From Erpobdella octoculata (Eukaryota; Annelida; Clitellata; Hirudinida; Erpobdellidae): 64,000 bases of DNA. Position 1 is the first letter of the stretch; each line of letters starts with the position of its first letter. The notes under the pieces are model-generated. The model did not search any database and was not told the DNA's origin. It saw only the letters and a program-made list of their open reading frames with translations. The translations under genes were made by a program, and so were the position numbers. The stretch spans positions 20,040,406 through 20,104,405 of the forward strand of contig OZ022240.1 in NCBI GenBank assembly GCA_963978895.1, in the 5' to 3' direction. This document shows positions 49,661 to 62,819 of the stretch, in pieces.

Positions 49661-51239
49661 ATATATATATATCGCTTAGCTTAAATGCAGGTGCTCTTAT
49701 CAGTTAGTCACCCCCCGATCATCACCAAAAAAATGATGGCTAAAAGTTCCAGTCTTTCAGAGCTACATTACACTAGACTTGAGTAAGCTCAACATCTTCT
49801 TAATTCGACTCGACAGCGATTTTACTGTCAGATGCCCGATAGCAAACTTGATGTAACTGCATTAAACATTTTAGCTGTTTGATATAGTTTAAGAAGTAAT
49901 AAATAATTAGAGCTGACAGTTTTTTTCCAAAATTCTCCCCGAAAAAAATCAGGGTGTACCGCTGATGGACTTAATGGATGTTTCACAGTGCATGTCACTA
50001 GATCTTTTATTTATAATTGATTCCTCAATTTTTATTTTTTTTTATTTTATTAAAGAAATTTTTTTAAAACTTCAACAAGTGCATTGTTGGTGCTTCAATT
50101 ATTTCGATGGACTTGTTTTCTTCCTGTCAGTTAAAGTTAAAGTTCGTTTCAATTACGTCGTACTGATGCAATTGATTGAAATTCTTCTTCAGTGTTAAGA
50201 CAGCGGAATAAACAATTCTTAATTATATTAATTAAGATTACGAAAAATTATGGCATCATTTGAGTTTAAAATCTACAGTTTTGTTCAATTAGCTTTCAAC
50301 GAATCAAATACATGCAAACCAATCAAATTTAGATTTCATGTAACTCACAGGATAGAAATTAATTATAAGAATAAGAAATTTCTAAAAACTTAATCTTGTA
50401 TACACACCGAAATGTAATATAAGATTGTGGACAAAATATTAACTAGCAAAATTTATTCTATTTTGAAACTGATTAACATTTTTGACCATCAAGATTATTG
50501 AACATCAGTTTGTTACATTATTGTTAACCAAACACTCTGCAATACGCGCTTGATAATTGTCTCCGCGGAACAAAATTATATCGACTGAAAGGAGGTGCAG
50601 CACAAACCGACAAAATGACTCTAACTTGATCAGTAGGTCAATGTCAACGGTGCCAGTTAAAACAATCTTCTGAAATAAAACTCCGTTCACTACACAACAG
50701 TGTTTGTTGTTATTTTCAGTGAAACGTGACGATTCTGTTGTTATTGCACTTTAAAACGTCTAAGCCTAAGAGAGACACCACATATACATAACTCCTAGTA
50801 ACTTTTTAAAAATTGTTTACTTTAGAACACCTAACGCTAAGGAGTCTGCGCTAGGTTAACTGGTTGAACCAATCTTTTTCAATAAATCATTTCCTCACTT
50901 TCAACAGAAAGAATTTTCATAACTTCTCTGTTTTTTTAAAGATTGCTTAAAACTTCACAACTGTACATGGCCAACTTTCTTGACATTTATCTTGTTCATT
51001 ATATGTAGGGCCAAAATGTTGGCTCACGAAAACAGGATAGGATTGAAACCTAACTAACTTTTTTACTTTTCCTCAAAAATACTTCATTGAACGGTGGGAG
51101 TTGAATTATAAATAGATTCTACTTTTAAACTTTTGCCTACTATCAAGTCCTTGGCCTAATTAGCAATTGTCAGTTAGCCAGGTGACTTAGTCTGAGACTG
51201 AGCAGATTCAACAGTTAATTTTTACATCATAAAAAATAC
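49661..51239. other. No gene seen
   Basis: AT-rich; small (TA)n near 49650. Short open frames show no recognisable protein. Confidence 0.45.
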
Positions 51240-51243
51240 ATTT

Positions 51244-51425
51244 TTTGAAAAACGACGTGTTTCTTGCGCCCTAAACAATATAAAATAATATTCCTATAAT
51301 TCATATACAACGAAAAACGTTGCGGGCGCATTAATTTTTATAACTATTTGTTATACTAAAGTTTTGATGTTGTAGCCTATATGCGCCCGCAACGTTTTTT
51401 ATTGTATATGAATTATAGTAATACT
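51244..51425. repeat. Large palindrome (foldback element) 2
   Basis: Arms around 51290-51335 and 51380-51420 read TATAATTCATATACAACGAA, AACGTTGCGGGCGCAT and the reverse complement. The left outer part (TTGAAAAACGACGTGTTTCTTGCGCCC) matches palindrome 3 in plan. It is cut on the right by CTAGCTGACCCAG. Confidence 0.78.
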
Positions 51426-51650
51426 AGCTGACCCAGAAAACGTTGTTTTACCTAATAAATTATTTTGGTTTTTATAATCAAGTTTAATGTATACAATTAT
51501 GACAATTTTAAAAAATCAATATCAATCCTTCCCCGCATGCTCTCCCGTTCCAGCTTGCTCTTTCGTTCCCGCTTGCTCTTACACTCCCGCTCCCGCTTGC
51601 TCTCCGTTACTACTTGCTAAAGTAGAATAAAGGAATATGCACACACACAC

Positions 51651-51659
<9 letters not shown>

Positions 51660-51733
<74 letters not shown>
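51660..51733. repeat. (TA)n microsatellite
   Basis: About 36 units adjacent to the CTAG end at 51734. Confidence 0.95.
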
Positions 51734-51734
<1 letters not shown>

Positions 51735-52573
51735 TAGCGGAGATACCCGGCGTTGCCCGGGTTTTTTAGAGGTTTTTCTAATGTTTGTCTCTTTCTCTCC
51801 CGTTTCCTTTCCCACTTGCTTTCACACTCCTGCTCGCTTTCCCGTTTTCGGTCGTTTTCCCACTGCCGGTCGCTTTCTCGCTCCCGGTCGTTTTCCCGTT
51901 CCCGGTCGCTGTCCCGTTCCCGCTCACGTTTGCTCTCCCATTCCCGCTCACGCTTGCTTTTCCGTTCCCGCTCGCTGTCCGTTCCGGGTCGCTTTCCCGT
52001 TTCTATAATAGACAAACTAACCCACAAACATTCATATATATATATATAGTCTTAGCAAATCTATTTTACGTTTTATAGGCTAAAAGAAGTTATGAAAGAA
52101 TGGAAAAGAGAAAATGAGCGTGAATGGGAACGGGAACGGGAGAGCAACCGTGACCGGGAATGGGAGAGCAAGCCTGACCGGGAACGGGAGAGCAAGCGCG
52201 AGCGGGAACGGGAGAGCAAGCGTGAGCGGGAACGGGAAAGCGACCGGGAACGGGAAAGCGACCGGGAACGGGAAAGCGACCGGGAACGGGAAAGCGACCG
52301 AGAACGGGAAAGCGACCGGGAACGGGAAAGCGACCGGGAACGGGAAAGCGACTGGAAGCGGGAGAGCAAGCTTGGAAGGAAACGCGAGCAAAAGAGAAAA
52401 TCGATAACAAAACTTCTGAGCGGGAAAGCGACCGGGAGCTGGAAAACGACCGAGAGCGGAAAAGCGACCGGGAACGCGACGAAAACGGGAAAGTGGAGAA
52501 GGAGAGGGAGCGAGAGAGACAAACATTAGAAAAACCTCTAAAAACCCCGAGCAACGCCGGGTAACCCCGCTAG
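51734..52573. mobile_element. Paired head-to-head Helitron-like element 2
   Basis: Left end CTAGCGGAGATACCCGGCG, right end CGCCGGGTAACCCCGCTAG: the same two-ended plan, middle (ATATAGTCTTAGCAAATC) and minisatellite orientation change as 31866-32560, but with a longer forward array (about 22 units, 52115-52500) and a secondary GAAAATCGATAACAAAAC inside the array at 52396. Confidence 0.72.
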
Positions 52574-52579
52574 TATATA

Positions 52580-52800
52580 TATATATATAGTTCCCGCTCG
52601 CTGACCCGCTCCGCTCCGCTCATTTTGTGACGGATTTCAAAACAATTTTCTCTATATTTGATTCCCCTTGACTCTCAAGGTTGTGTGAAAATTTCATTAC
52701 GATCGGATGAATGGTGTAGCAATGCATAAAGGACATATATACATATATACAAACATTCATATATATATATATATATATACATAGGAAAAACGACCGGGAG
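52580..52800 (-). repeat. Family A 5' block, reverse
   Basis: Reverse block with GACGGATTTCAAAAC, CCTTGACTCTCAAGG and GCATAAAGGACATATATAC, directly after the paired element, as in the 31.5-32.9 kb region. Confidence 0.72.
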
Positions 52801-54660
52801 AGCAAAAAACCAAATTATGTATTACATTACAATAACATTTTATTAAAAAAATATAAATTATAAAATAACTTTAACGTTTAGCACAGCATAAATTTTCCGC
52901 TCACCGCTCGGTAAGACAAAATGGCTTACATAAAGTCCTCGACTTAGCAAATATTTTATTCAAATTCAATCGTAAACTAGATATTGTGCTATAAATTGTT
53001 TTACTAGAATACTAGTCTAACAAACTAAACTCTCTAGCATTACAATAAATTGTGTATCAATAAATTCAAAGTATAATTTGTAAAATTGTTTTACAAAATT
53101 AAAAGTTAAAAGTTTTTGATGACTATGTGTGCTTTCTTATAAGCAGTAATAAAGAGCTGCAAAAACAAAATTCTTTAATTGCTAAAAAAAGTTTCTACTA
53201 TTATAGGGGAGGCGTCGATCGCCCCCATCGACCCCTATGGATCCGCCACTGATGTTCTGTATCATCAACGTTGTGCTATTTATGGATAACCAATTCATGT
53301 AGATATAATAGAGTATAGCTCAAATTCCTTTGAATCTAAAAATATTTCTATTAATACAATACTCCCACTAAAAAAAAAAGAAGTTCTAAAGTTTAACAAA
53401 AACAGGCAATTGCAAAACTTTTTATTGTTATCATCCAATGTACCTAATTAGACTCATCAACACTGGCGGATTTAAAGGACGGATTTAAGCGGCGCGGGCC
53501 CCCATCCGTTCCGCCCTCCAATAAAACTTTTTTTATTTATATATATACAATAGGAGATATCTTAATATAGCTTTATGCATCTTTTCTATTATCATATAAA
53601 ATTGTTCGCATCAGCGGTAAGTTGCATAATGCATTTTCTTCAGAAAAACATAAAATTTAGCAAAGAGTAATAAGAGGTTTTCGCAATTAGTGGTTCATAA
53701 CTTTTGTGCTAGGGTTTTTGGCACCCGGAGACAAGGTCTAACAAATGCACTTCTAGAAATTCCCATTTGTAAACTTTTCCTCTAAAAATAGCTGATGACT
53801 GGAGGTGGAGTCGCAAGTACCTTTCCAAAAAATGTTACAAAATATCGTGCACTTTTGTCTTCAAAAATAGCTGATAACTGGGGGGTAGTCATAGGAACTG
53901 TTTCCAAAAATTGTGGGGCCCCTTCCAAAAGGCTTTTATTATTCTTTTCAAATAGCAAATGTGTCCTCACTGTCCCCTAGCTTTGCCTCTGAAAAAAAAT
54001 GTCGGGAAGTGAAGATTTACAACGCATACATTTTTTTTGCAAATGCATGGCGCCCCTGTTCAAAGAATTCTGTATCCACTCCTGATCAATGCATCAATTC
54101 TGTGATATATGTTCCAATGTTTGTGCCTAGTAGTGTTTAGTTTGCAATTAACATGCAATTTGGATATTTGATGGCAATATTAGCGAGATGAAATAAATGC
54201 TAATCTGGAAGCATATCATCATGAATTCAAATTGGTTGTTATATGAAACGCAATGAAGATGACGGAGATGACGATGATGATAATGTCGGATCATGTTTAT
54301 GATGATAAAAACTACTCTGGTAATGTTAAAAAAAAGTTGGTACTTTAAATAATGCTGAAATAGAAAGTAAATTGTAATTTTTTAATTTAAATAATTTGTG
54401 ACGTCATGAATGAAACTTATAAGACGTTAATGAATTATTTCGAATCGTTTAAACAACAGCCAATAAAAATTCACTTGCTTTTTAAGGATCAGAATTTGCA
54501 AGTTGATCTCAAATGATGCATTTTATGTCATTTAGAACATTTTCGTCATCTGATATTTCAACAATTGTTTACATTGAAACTTATTTTCAATTAACATTAT
54601 TCGCAGCAAGAAAAATATGAGATTAAAATAAATTATTCTATCTAGACATGACTTACTTAG
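52801..54660. other. No gene seen
   Basis: AT-rich. It contains phrases like GGATCCGCCACTG (53249-53261) and CACTGGCGGATTTAA (53461-53475) that resemble hAT ends, but target duplications do not match. Confidence 0.4.
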
Positions 54661-55099
54661 ACTTATATAACGAGTACCTTTGTGTGTGTGTGTGTGTGAG
54701 TGTGTGTCTATGTGTGTATGTAGATGTGCACGAATCGTGTTCGTGTGTGCAGGTAACGGTTCTTTGTTTTCAGCGTGTCTATGTCAACAACGTCGTCTTG
54801 GCAGCGCTCCGGTTTCCATAGAAACAATCGTTTTGTTGATAGAGCTTGCGTCTTTGTTTTTTGTGCAGCTCAAATAGTTAATAATATTTATTACTAATCA
54901 TCTTACTCTTGTGTGTGTTTTATTTAATAGTCGTCGTTTCTCATATTTTCTATTCTATGTTGCGATCATTAGAAACACCAATTTGTATCCAAACTCATTT
55001 CTCTGTAATATGTAAAAATTGTGAGACCGGGCTTGCAGACATATTAAGTGTGTAATTTGAGGGCGTCATGCGCCTTTGAGAGGCTGGTATAATAATGGT

Positions 55100-55310
<211 letters not shown>

Positions 55311-56971
55311 ATGACGATGATGATGACGATGACGTTAACGACGGCGATGACGACGGCGATGACGATGGCGATTGCGATGACGATGATGAGAAGAAATCCG
55401 ATAAGGACGAAGATGATGATGATAAGACGACGACGATGGTGATAGTACAGGTCTATAGAGGGTGCTGATAGTATGATTACTTTAATACTTATACTGTTAT
55501 TTTTTATATATTCAGATAATTACAGATCAAGCCATTTCCTGCCATTGTAGGTGCCAGCTCCGCCACACTTAAACCAAAACCATTACCATGTTCGTGCCAC
55601 TCAAATATCGATATTTTATTTGTTGACGATGTAGCCATGACGACGACGGCGATTTGGTATCAAGTTGTTGTAGAAGTTCCTTAATTGGAAAACAGACGCG
55701 TTGCTAGTGACGACGACGAGGTGAAACGTCAAAGAGAATTTATTTTTATGTACGTTTATATGTACAGATGTATGTATGCGTATATGTGTGTGCATGTTGT
55801 ATATGTGTTTGTATGGATGGATGTGTTCTTTTGTGTGTATGTATATATGCACGTAGGTTCGTTCAGTGCATGTTAAGGATGATTGGTATATTTGTTATAT
55901 ACATCATGGTCAAAGTAAGAAAGGAAACCTAACAAGAAATAAACTAGGAGGAATGTTTTTAAAATTGCACGATCAGTTTCTTCTCTGGCAAAAAACTGAT
56001 TTATTATTAGAACGATTTGAGATTTTGAGCATCTGAAAGCGCTAAAAAATAATCAGAATACGACATGTTAAGTCTGCCAATAACAACGTAGTTTTATTCG
56101 ACAATTCGAAAGGTATTGTCGTACAAATCCGCCTTGTACATCATCGCTGATATTCAGATTGGCTGATATTTAAAACTTTGATCTAGTTAATTATTTTTTT
56201 TGAAATTACGCTGGTCGACTCAGCCTTTTAATTTCTTGGATTGTTGGAACGAGTACAAGCTTCACGGATGGAGGCTCAGCACATCTTCATATCGGACACA
56301 CGTATCTTCATTCCATCTTTCCAGATTGAGTGGCAGCAGCGTGACTTCAGAATTAAATTAGTGAACTCTTGCATGAAATAATTCATAGCAAAAAATGCAA
56401 AGCTAGTTTAGTTTTAGTAGCAATATTTTCTCTTTCTCATTCAACACCAGTCACCAGTGAAAAAATGAAACAAGTTAACCGCAAAGAACTTAGTTTTCCA
56501 CCAACCCTTATGTTTTGTAAATCGGCAGCTTTTAATTTGTTGCAAATCATTTTTTAATCCTTTATATTAACTTCACTTTCTGTCTGATTGATTGATTGAA
56601 CACAAACCCATTTCCTGTCATCCAATCGATCTGAAACTTGGTCCATAGACTCGTTGGAACCAACCATTAATTTTGAGATATTCACGCTAACAAAAAAAAC
56701 AACAAAAATTATTTTGAGCGCTTTGCTAAAAATCTATGCGTCATTGCGTCATTGTTTCTTTTATTGAAAGACAACAAATTTTGAAGTCAATTTTTAACCA
56801 TTTCAAGTATTCCTATCGATAATTCATAGATATTAGGATTTTTTATATATAATAGAAGATTGTTTTTATACTAATTTTATTGAAATTATATTTATACGAA
56901 TTTCTTTTCATGAGTGCAAATGTCAATTGCGTTGTTTTTTTGGAAATTTTCCAGTTTTTAGAATTACCGAA
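55311..56971. other. No gene seen
   Basis: Contains TG-rich runs (55745-55850). Short open frames show no recognisable domain. Confidence 0.4.
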
Positions 56972-57480
56972 ATGGAAGATACTTGTGTTAGTAATAACAT
57001 TGTCATCACCAAATCTACCGAGGAAGAAGTATCATTTATTCAACAAATTGAATCGGAATCTGCTTTAGGACCTCTAACGAAAAAAGCTAGATTCGCCAAA
57101 ACAAGACCTTTTACTAACCCCGTACAAAAGAGGTTTACAGGAGTTGGAGCAGATAGTAAGAACAACATTTGTTCCGTAATTTTGAAAAGCAAGAAAGGAA
57201 CAAATTTAAAGTCTCACTTAGGAAACATAAGATAGAATACGCAGAGTATTTAGAGAAAAAAGAAGTAATAAAATCGAAAATACATATTAAGTCTATTAAA
57301 CGGCCCTTTTCGGATTTAAAAAACCAGACATCGATTGAAAACGGTTTTGTTATTAAAGAACGCAAAATTGACATACAAAAGCTCATTGCGTATAACAAGG
57401 CTGTCCATGTTATTGCCTTGGCATTTGCTGCAAACAGTTTGCCGTATCTTTTGATCAAAATTCCTTCTATTAAAATGTAG
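56972..57480 (+). pseudogene. BED-finger (hAT-type) transposase N-terminal relic
   Basis: From ATG at 56972 (MEDTCVSNNIV) one frame runs to a stop at 57235, another from about 57205 to 57480. Across the slip the protein reads ILKSKKGTNLKSHL then RKHKIEYAEYLEKKEV, like the second half of a BED zinc finger, and KLIAYNKAVHVIALAFAANS, like the region that follows in hAT transposases. It ends abruptly where family A sequence starts. Confidence 0.5.
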
Positions 57481-57591
57481 ACTACGAATAGCGACCGAGA
57501 GCGGGAGAGCAGGCGGAGAAGAAAACGGGAGCGAGAGAGACAAACATTAGACAAACCTCTGAAAACCCCGGCAACGCCGGTTACCCGCTAG
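57481..57591 (+). mobile_element. Family A 3' terminus with clear hairpin
   Basis: After a few minisatellite-like units and ACAAACATTAGACAAACC, the end reads CCGGCAACGCCGG (perfect hairpin with a 5-base loop) then TTACCCG and CTAG, followed by T. Best example of the family A Helitron-type 3' end. Confidence 0.75.
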
Positions 57592-58184
57592 TAAGTCTAT
57601 AAAATAAAAACATTAACAGCAGTTTTCTAAATAAATACTTGTTGAGACATGAAGTGTGTGAGGATGGGAAACATAAAATACTTTGAATAACTATACAAAA
57701 ACAGATTTTATTGAAAATTATTTATTTGAAAAGTTCTTTTTTTGTTTTTACACACTTTTACTTAACTTGACTTCTCCGTCTGTCTGTCTGTTTTTCTGTC
57801 TGTCTGTCTATCTGTCTGTCGTCAAATTTTGCAATCGATTTTAAACTAACTTCCCGATGAGCTAGAGACTTAAAAATTTAAACATACCTCCGAACTGATT
57901 AACAAAGCATTCTATCAAATTTTCGGATCGATTGGACAAAATTTAATTTTATAATTATTTGTGATATTTTCGTCGAACTATTTATTGTCTATGCTAAAAT
58001 GCTTGTTGTTTATGTAACAGAATGTGGCTTACACAATTGATTATATAAGTGTGTTTTAAAAAACTTTGTTTTCGCTTCGCTTGTTTTTAATGAATTTGAT
58101 ACTCCTAGTTTTATTTGTTTGACGAAAATTTAAGATTATTTTAAATTTTATTATTTATTTTTATAAATTTTGTACACACGCTTG

Positions 58185-58310
58185 TCGCCTTGTAGATCGG
58201 CGGTTCGAATCTCACCGGCGTCAACATCGTAGCTCCCTTATGCAAAGAGTTTACACGCATTGCTCAGGTTGAGTGTCTCGCGGGGTTAACTAACTCTTTC
58301 CACTAACCTA
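58185..58310 (+). repeat. tRNA-derived SINE-like sequence
   Basis: Contains GGCGGTTCGAATCTCACCGG, with an RNA polymerase III B-box-like GGTTCGAATC, followed by unique sequence and a short A-run (58310). No clear A box, so it is probably 5'-truncated. Confidence 0.45.
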
Positions 58311-58454
58311 AAAAAAAATTTAATCGTTCATTGTCATGAACGACAATTCAATACACACAATTATAGCTTAATCTGATGCCGGGAAGTATGTTATTTTAAG
58401 CGTCTAAAAGTCCTAACACATGGCTCAAACAAACAAGCATGCACTGCGAAGTTA

Positions 58455-59167
58455 TCTATATTATAGTAGCCCTTGTCACTCACTCACTCACTCACTCACT
58501 CACTGATTCTGTTACGCTTACGTCATTAGTCGTATAGGTAAACAATAAACAGAATCGCTCCGAAAAAAAGTAATTTAAAAGAAAAAAAAATAGGAACGAT
58601 AGTTAAGGTACGATTGACTGCGACTTCGTAGGCGAAACAAATTTGAAGAAATTTAATTAATAATAAAGAAAAACTATTTAGTACAACTTAGGTATATTTG
58701 AATTCCGAGCGTGGCTAAAAATAGCATCGGCGCTGTGCCGAACGACGATATCGATGTGCACGTTAGAGAGCTACAAAAATTATTTAACGATTTGCTAAGC
58801 CGGTAGGGGCAAACTTAAATAAAAACTTATTATAATTTTACTAAAATATTACGTACTGTTCTAGCAACTAAAAGTTCATTCAGGTTTCGGCGCTCAACCG
58901 ATAGACACGAGTAAACAAACTTCCGAAAATTATTGTTCTCAAACTCTAAAAGAGCCGGACGGATGTCGGGAAAGCGACTCGTGTAACTTCTTAGGCGAAG
59001 GATATTGAAAGAAATTTTAAATTAAACGATTCATTGCTACTATAGAAACCGTTTTCAGGGAATTTTGTAACTGGCTAAATAAACGGGCGTCCAAGAACAA
59101 CTGTAATCTAAAATTGATATATAAAAAGATTTAAAAAGATCCGTCATTTTTGACGGGCTACTTCTAG
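58455..59167 (+). mobile_element. Non-autonomous Helitron, family F copy 2
   Basis: 5' end TCTATATTATAGTAGCCC preceded by A; 3' end CCGTCATTTTTGACGG (6-bp stem) then GCTACTT and CTAG followed by T. (CACT)n lies near the 5' end. Matches copy 1 at both ends; the middles are diverged or different. Confidence 0.87.
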
Positions 59168-59860
59168 TAATAAAGAATTTTAAAATGTCTTTTGCTTAGT
59201 AGGCCTAGCAAGTTGAATTCGACACAAAAGCAATAACTTCGTTTCTCACAGCTTCATTGTTTTGCAAATTACTTATAATGATAATAAATCTATATAATAG
59301 AAAATCATTGACCAGATTTTTATAAATACTTTTATGTAAAATATGTGAGGATGGAATACATAAGAAATTTTTAAATCAGTATGAAAAAAGTTTTTGTTAT
59401 AAATGTTTAATTTGAAAAATTAAATAATGTTTTCAATAAACTAAAAACGGATCTCGCTGAAGAGAATTTGTAATTTTTTTAAATTATAATTAATTTTATT
59501 TTATATCTCATTTAAACTGTGTCCAATCGATCTGAAAGTTTAAAAGAATTCGACGAATACGTTGTCATTGATGTCAATTTAACACTCTAAATTTTAACTC
59601 TATTGGATGACGGGAGATAGTTTTTAAATGCTAGTGTGTTTGCAAATGAAATGTTTAATTATTCACAGTTTTATAAGGAAGTTTTTGTAAAACTTCAAAC
59701 ATTTTTTTATTGCAGAGAATAAAAACATAACCTGTATATATACCTGTATCCGACGTCTCAGACCTACCAAAAATACACAAAAAATTTCATGAAAATTGGT
59801 TCAGCCGTTTCAGGGAAGTTTAGTAAAAAACACTATGACACGAGATATAGAAATATTCGC

Positions 59861-60400
59861 AGTGCCCGTCGTGGCTTTGCTCGCTTGAAATTAGAGAACT
59901 TGAACTACAAATCCATAGTACAGTGCTGCATGGGCCGATTGTTCACGGCCCGGCTTGACCGGCCCGTCGACAACTCGACCCGGCGCATTTCATAAGCTAA
60001 AATTCTATGCCCGGCCCGGCCCGTCTAATTTGGGCTTGGTCCGTTTTTACAGGCCTAAAATCTTTATGTAATTGGCAAAAAATTTATGCCCGGCCCGGTT
60101 TGACTTCAGGTCCGGTCCGCCTGAAAACCCTAAAATCATGGCCTGGCCCGGCATGTGCAGTACTATAGACTATAAGCTATAAAGCCCAAGCGGTTTTTTG
60201 AGACCCGGTCCGGCTCATTTTATGGGTATAACATTCCAGGCTCGGCTTGTTAGTTAGACACAAAATTTCAGGCCGATACGGCCCGTTTCATAAACACAGA
60301 AATCGTACTGAACTGGACTGAGCCAGTTTTAACGAGCACAAAACCTCAAAGCTTGGCAACTAATTTTTTGAAAATAAAGAAACACGTGCCTTTAAAGAAA
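59861..60400 (-). repeat. Diverged family B copy
   Basis: Begins GCAGTGCCCGTCGTGGC and continues with the GCCCGGCCCGTC-rich section, in more copies than elsewhere, but lacks the 157-bp units and (TCAG)n. CTAG is lost. Confidence 0.6.
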
Positions 60401-60518
60401 ACCCTAAATACTGAATTCCTTTTTTCTACACTAAATGACCTATCAGGTCACATTTTTAGGTTATTAAACATATTAGGTATGCTTATAAGCCTATAATTCT
60501 ATAAGTTTAGGTGAGTCA

Positions 60519-62060
60519 ATGTTAATTAAATTTGAGTTTCTATGTGATTCAAAATCCATATTTACTTCTCTGCATGTGTACATCAACAGAACATCTCTGA
60601 TTTTGTTGAAAGAGCATATTTGGTCTGTTTTAGGGTCAAACCGGGAAACCAAGATTGATGTGGTTCATCACATAGTCTGCAAAAAATGTACAGAGCTTTT
60701 GCGACAGTGGACTAGAGGAACTAAAAACAGTATCAGGTTTGATATACAAAGCTTTTACGACAGTGGACCAGAGGAACTAGAAGCGGTATCAGGTGTGGTG
60801 TACCTGATATGAAGGAAACCCAATAATCTTGTAGATGACTGCAATGTGTGTGCTCTAAATTTGAAAAGTATTAACCGGGGAAAGGCTAGTCTATCTCAAA
60901 TTTGCATTTTCTATTAAAAAGTTTGACAATGTTTAACGTGGCGTTTAATCGTTAGACTTCTAAGCCATAAATCATTTTATCCAACTTTATCCAACTCACT
61001 CGTGGGCCCATTTAGATAGAACAACCAGAAGCAACCATTTATAGGCGCCTACCCACACCCCTTGCAGACGCTGGTGACGCCTTCGGGATTTGAACCGCCG
61101 ACTCTCAGGTCCACAGGCGAATGCCTTACTTCTATACCACCAGCGCCCACCCAAGAATGATTCAACACAACAAAAAGCTTCTTGTTTTTATTTTCGTTGT
61201 CTTGCCTGATCTGAATTCACCATCAACCAGCATATATTCATCTAAACGTTTTAATTGAAACCATACTTCAATTATTTTTATAGGTAAAACTGAATGATCA
61301 TGTTTGTTACTTGAACTTACTGAAAAAATCTGCTGAACTGTTGGATTCCAGACGGAAATAAAAAATATCTTTCAGAGATCAATGTCTGAGTAAAGTACTG
61401 TATTAAAAAAAGCTAGCCACAATAAGCAAATATTGCTTTATGGAGATCTGCAGACATACGGAAACAACCTTTAACTGAGAAAGTTATTTTTTCTCCTGTG
61501 CACATCAAATTGGGATTGATTAAGCAAATTGTCAAATCTCTTGATAACAATGGAAGTGCTTTAAATATATTTGCTGCATGTTCATAAGTTTAACAAATTA
61601 AAATGTAAAGCAGAGAATTTGATGAACAACAGATCCTTAAGCTCTTGAAGGACACAAATTTTGTAAAAACGATAACTGAAAAAGAAGCATCAGCTTGACA
61701 AGCCTTTGTTGATGTAGAGCAACTTCTTTTTAGAAAAACAAAAGTGAAAACTATTAAAACATTGTTACCAATTTGCTATTAAGTTTTTGTAAAAGTGGCG
61801 CAAATATGAGCATCAACATGCATTTGTTAGTTAGTATTTGTTAGTATCTCGGTCGCTTTCCTAAAAATCTTGGAAATGATTTCGTCGGGCAATAAAAAAA
61901 TTTCATCGGGACATTAAGGAAATGGAAACTTAGTACCAAGGATGTGGGATGCTGTGATAATAGCAGACTATTTCTGATGTTTAAATAAAACACTTCTGCT
62001 GCCCAACAGTCAAAGTCGGCACAAAACTGGAAATTTACTTATTGAATTTTCTGTCAAAAA
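60519..62060 (+). pseudogene. Decayed copy of a widespread repeat-associated gene
   Basis: Fragments on the plus strand, in order: WTRGTKNS (60706), RKPNNLVDDCNVC (60815), SPVHIKLGLIKQIVKSLDNNG (61493), SGANMSINMH (61795), PKNLGNDFVGQ (61860) and a broken MADY-W region. These correspond to REPKDHxxDCYFC, PPLHIKLGLMKNFVKALDK, GCNMSLKxHFLHSHLDFFPENLG and MMADYCW of an uncharacterised protein found in high copy in many invertebrates. I know it only from that recurring pattern. Many stops; interrupted by a SINE at 60965-61150. Confidence 0.6.
60965..61150 (-). mobile_element. tRNA-derived SINE
   Basis: Minus strand from 61149: a tRNA-like head with GGCGCTGGTGGTATAG (A-box area) and CGGCGGTTCAAATCCCG (B box), then a non-tRNA body, and at the end GTTGGATAAAGTTGGATAAA as a short tandem tail. 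The head folds like a tRNA only partly, so I call it a SINE rather than a tRNA gene. Confidence 0.65.
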
Positions 62061-62284
62061 TTTCTGCTTACATGCAAATCAACAATTGTGCTGTATTTGT
62101 TTGTTTGTGAGCTATGTTTTCTGTATTGTTTCACATGGTATACTCTTTAAATCAATAAAATGTTATGTTACAAAAAAGATATGTTTAAATTTTCATAGCA
62201 TCTACTAGAGAGAAAACTCGAAAAGAGGACAGTGAAAAAACCAAACCTGATAGAGAATAATATCAAATAAAAAAAAATACATTT

Positions 62285-62525
62285 TTTTTAAAACAACGTT
62301 TTCTTGCGCACTAATAACTATAAAATAGTTGTTCACATTTTGGTAAATGACTTCATAATAGTTTTTTCAATTTTATAAGAAAAAAAACGTTGGGCGCATC
62401 TACAAAAACAGCATTTTGAATATGCGCCCAACGTTTTTTGTTTTACAAGATTGAGAAATTCTGTCAGGCTATATAAAAATTATCTTATTAGTTTTTAGTG
62501 CACAAGAAAATTTTGTTTTTAATAT
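62285..62525. repeat. Large palindrome (foldback element) 3
   Basis: Inner arms: CAATTTTATAAGAAAAAAAA then CGTTGGGCGCAT, and the complement at 62417-62455. Outer arms: ACAACGTTTTCTTGCGCACTA and TAGTGCACAAGAAAATTTTG. A ~25-bp centre separates the inner arms. Confidence 0.8.
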
Positions 62526-62819
62526 ATATATTTTTTATGATTCAAAATTATTTTCTACTTTGTAGTATTTGATGGATAACATTTTGAAATTGGTAATATG
62601 TAAAAGACTTTATAACAGTTTTTAATTTTAATAAATGCATGAGTTACATTTTCCAAAAATTTTCTAGAAGTCAAAATCTACACTCTTTTGTCTCCAAAAA
62701 TAGTTGATACGCTTTACTAATGTTCAACGCTTGGTAAATTGGAAGTTATTTATTTTTCAACCAATTTTTTCTAAGATTAGATTAACCGCGATAATAATCT
62801 CCACTGGTTAAGAATCGAA

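Noticed and set aside
52073..52529. Arg/Glu/Ser-rich or Phe/Pro-rich proteins of about 150 aa
   Set aside because: The 18-bp minisatellite is open in several frames at once. There is no consistent start, and similar peptides appear on both strands at 15808-16105, 31866-32592 and 39520-40136.
53249..53475. hAT element bounded by GGATCCGCCACTG and CACTGGCGGATTTAA
   Set aside because: The two motifs point away from each other, and no matching 8-bp duplications were found for either with another end.
61071..61149. Functional tRNA gene
   Set aside because: A and B box-like sequences are present, but the acceptor and anticodon stems do not pair well and the sequence runs into a SINE-type body and tail.
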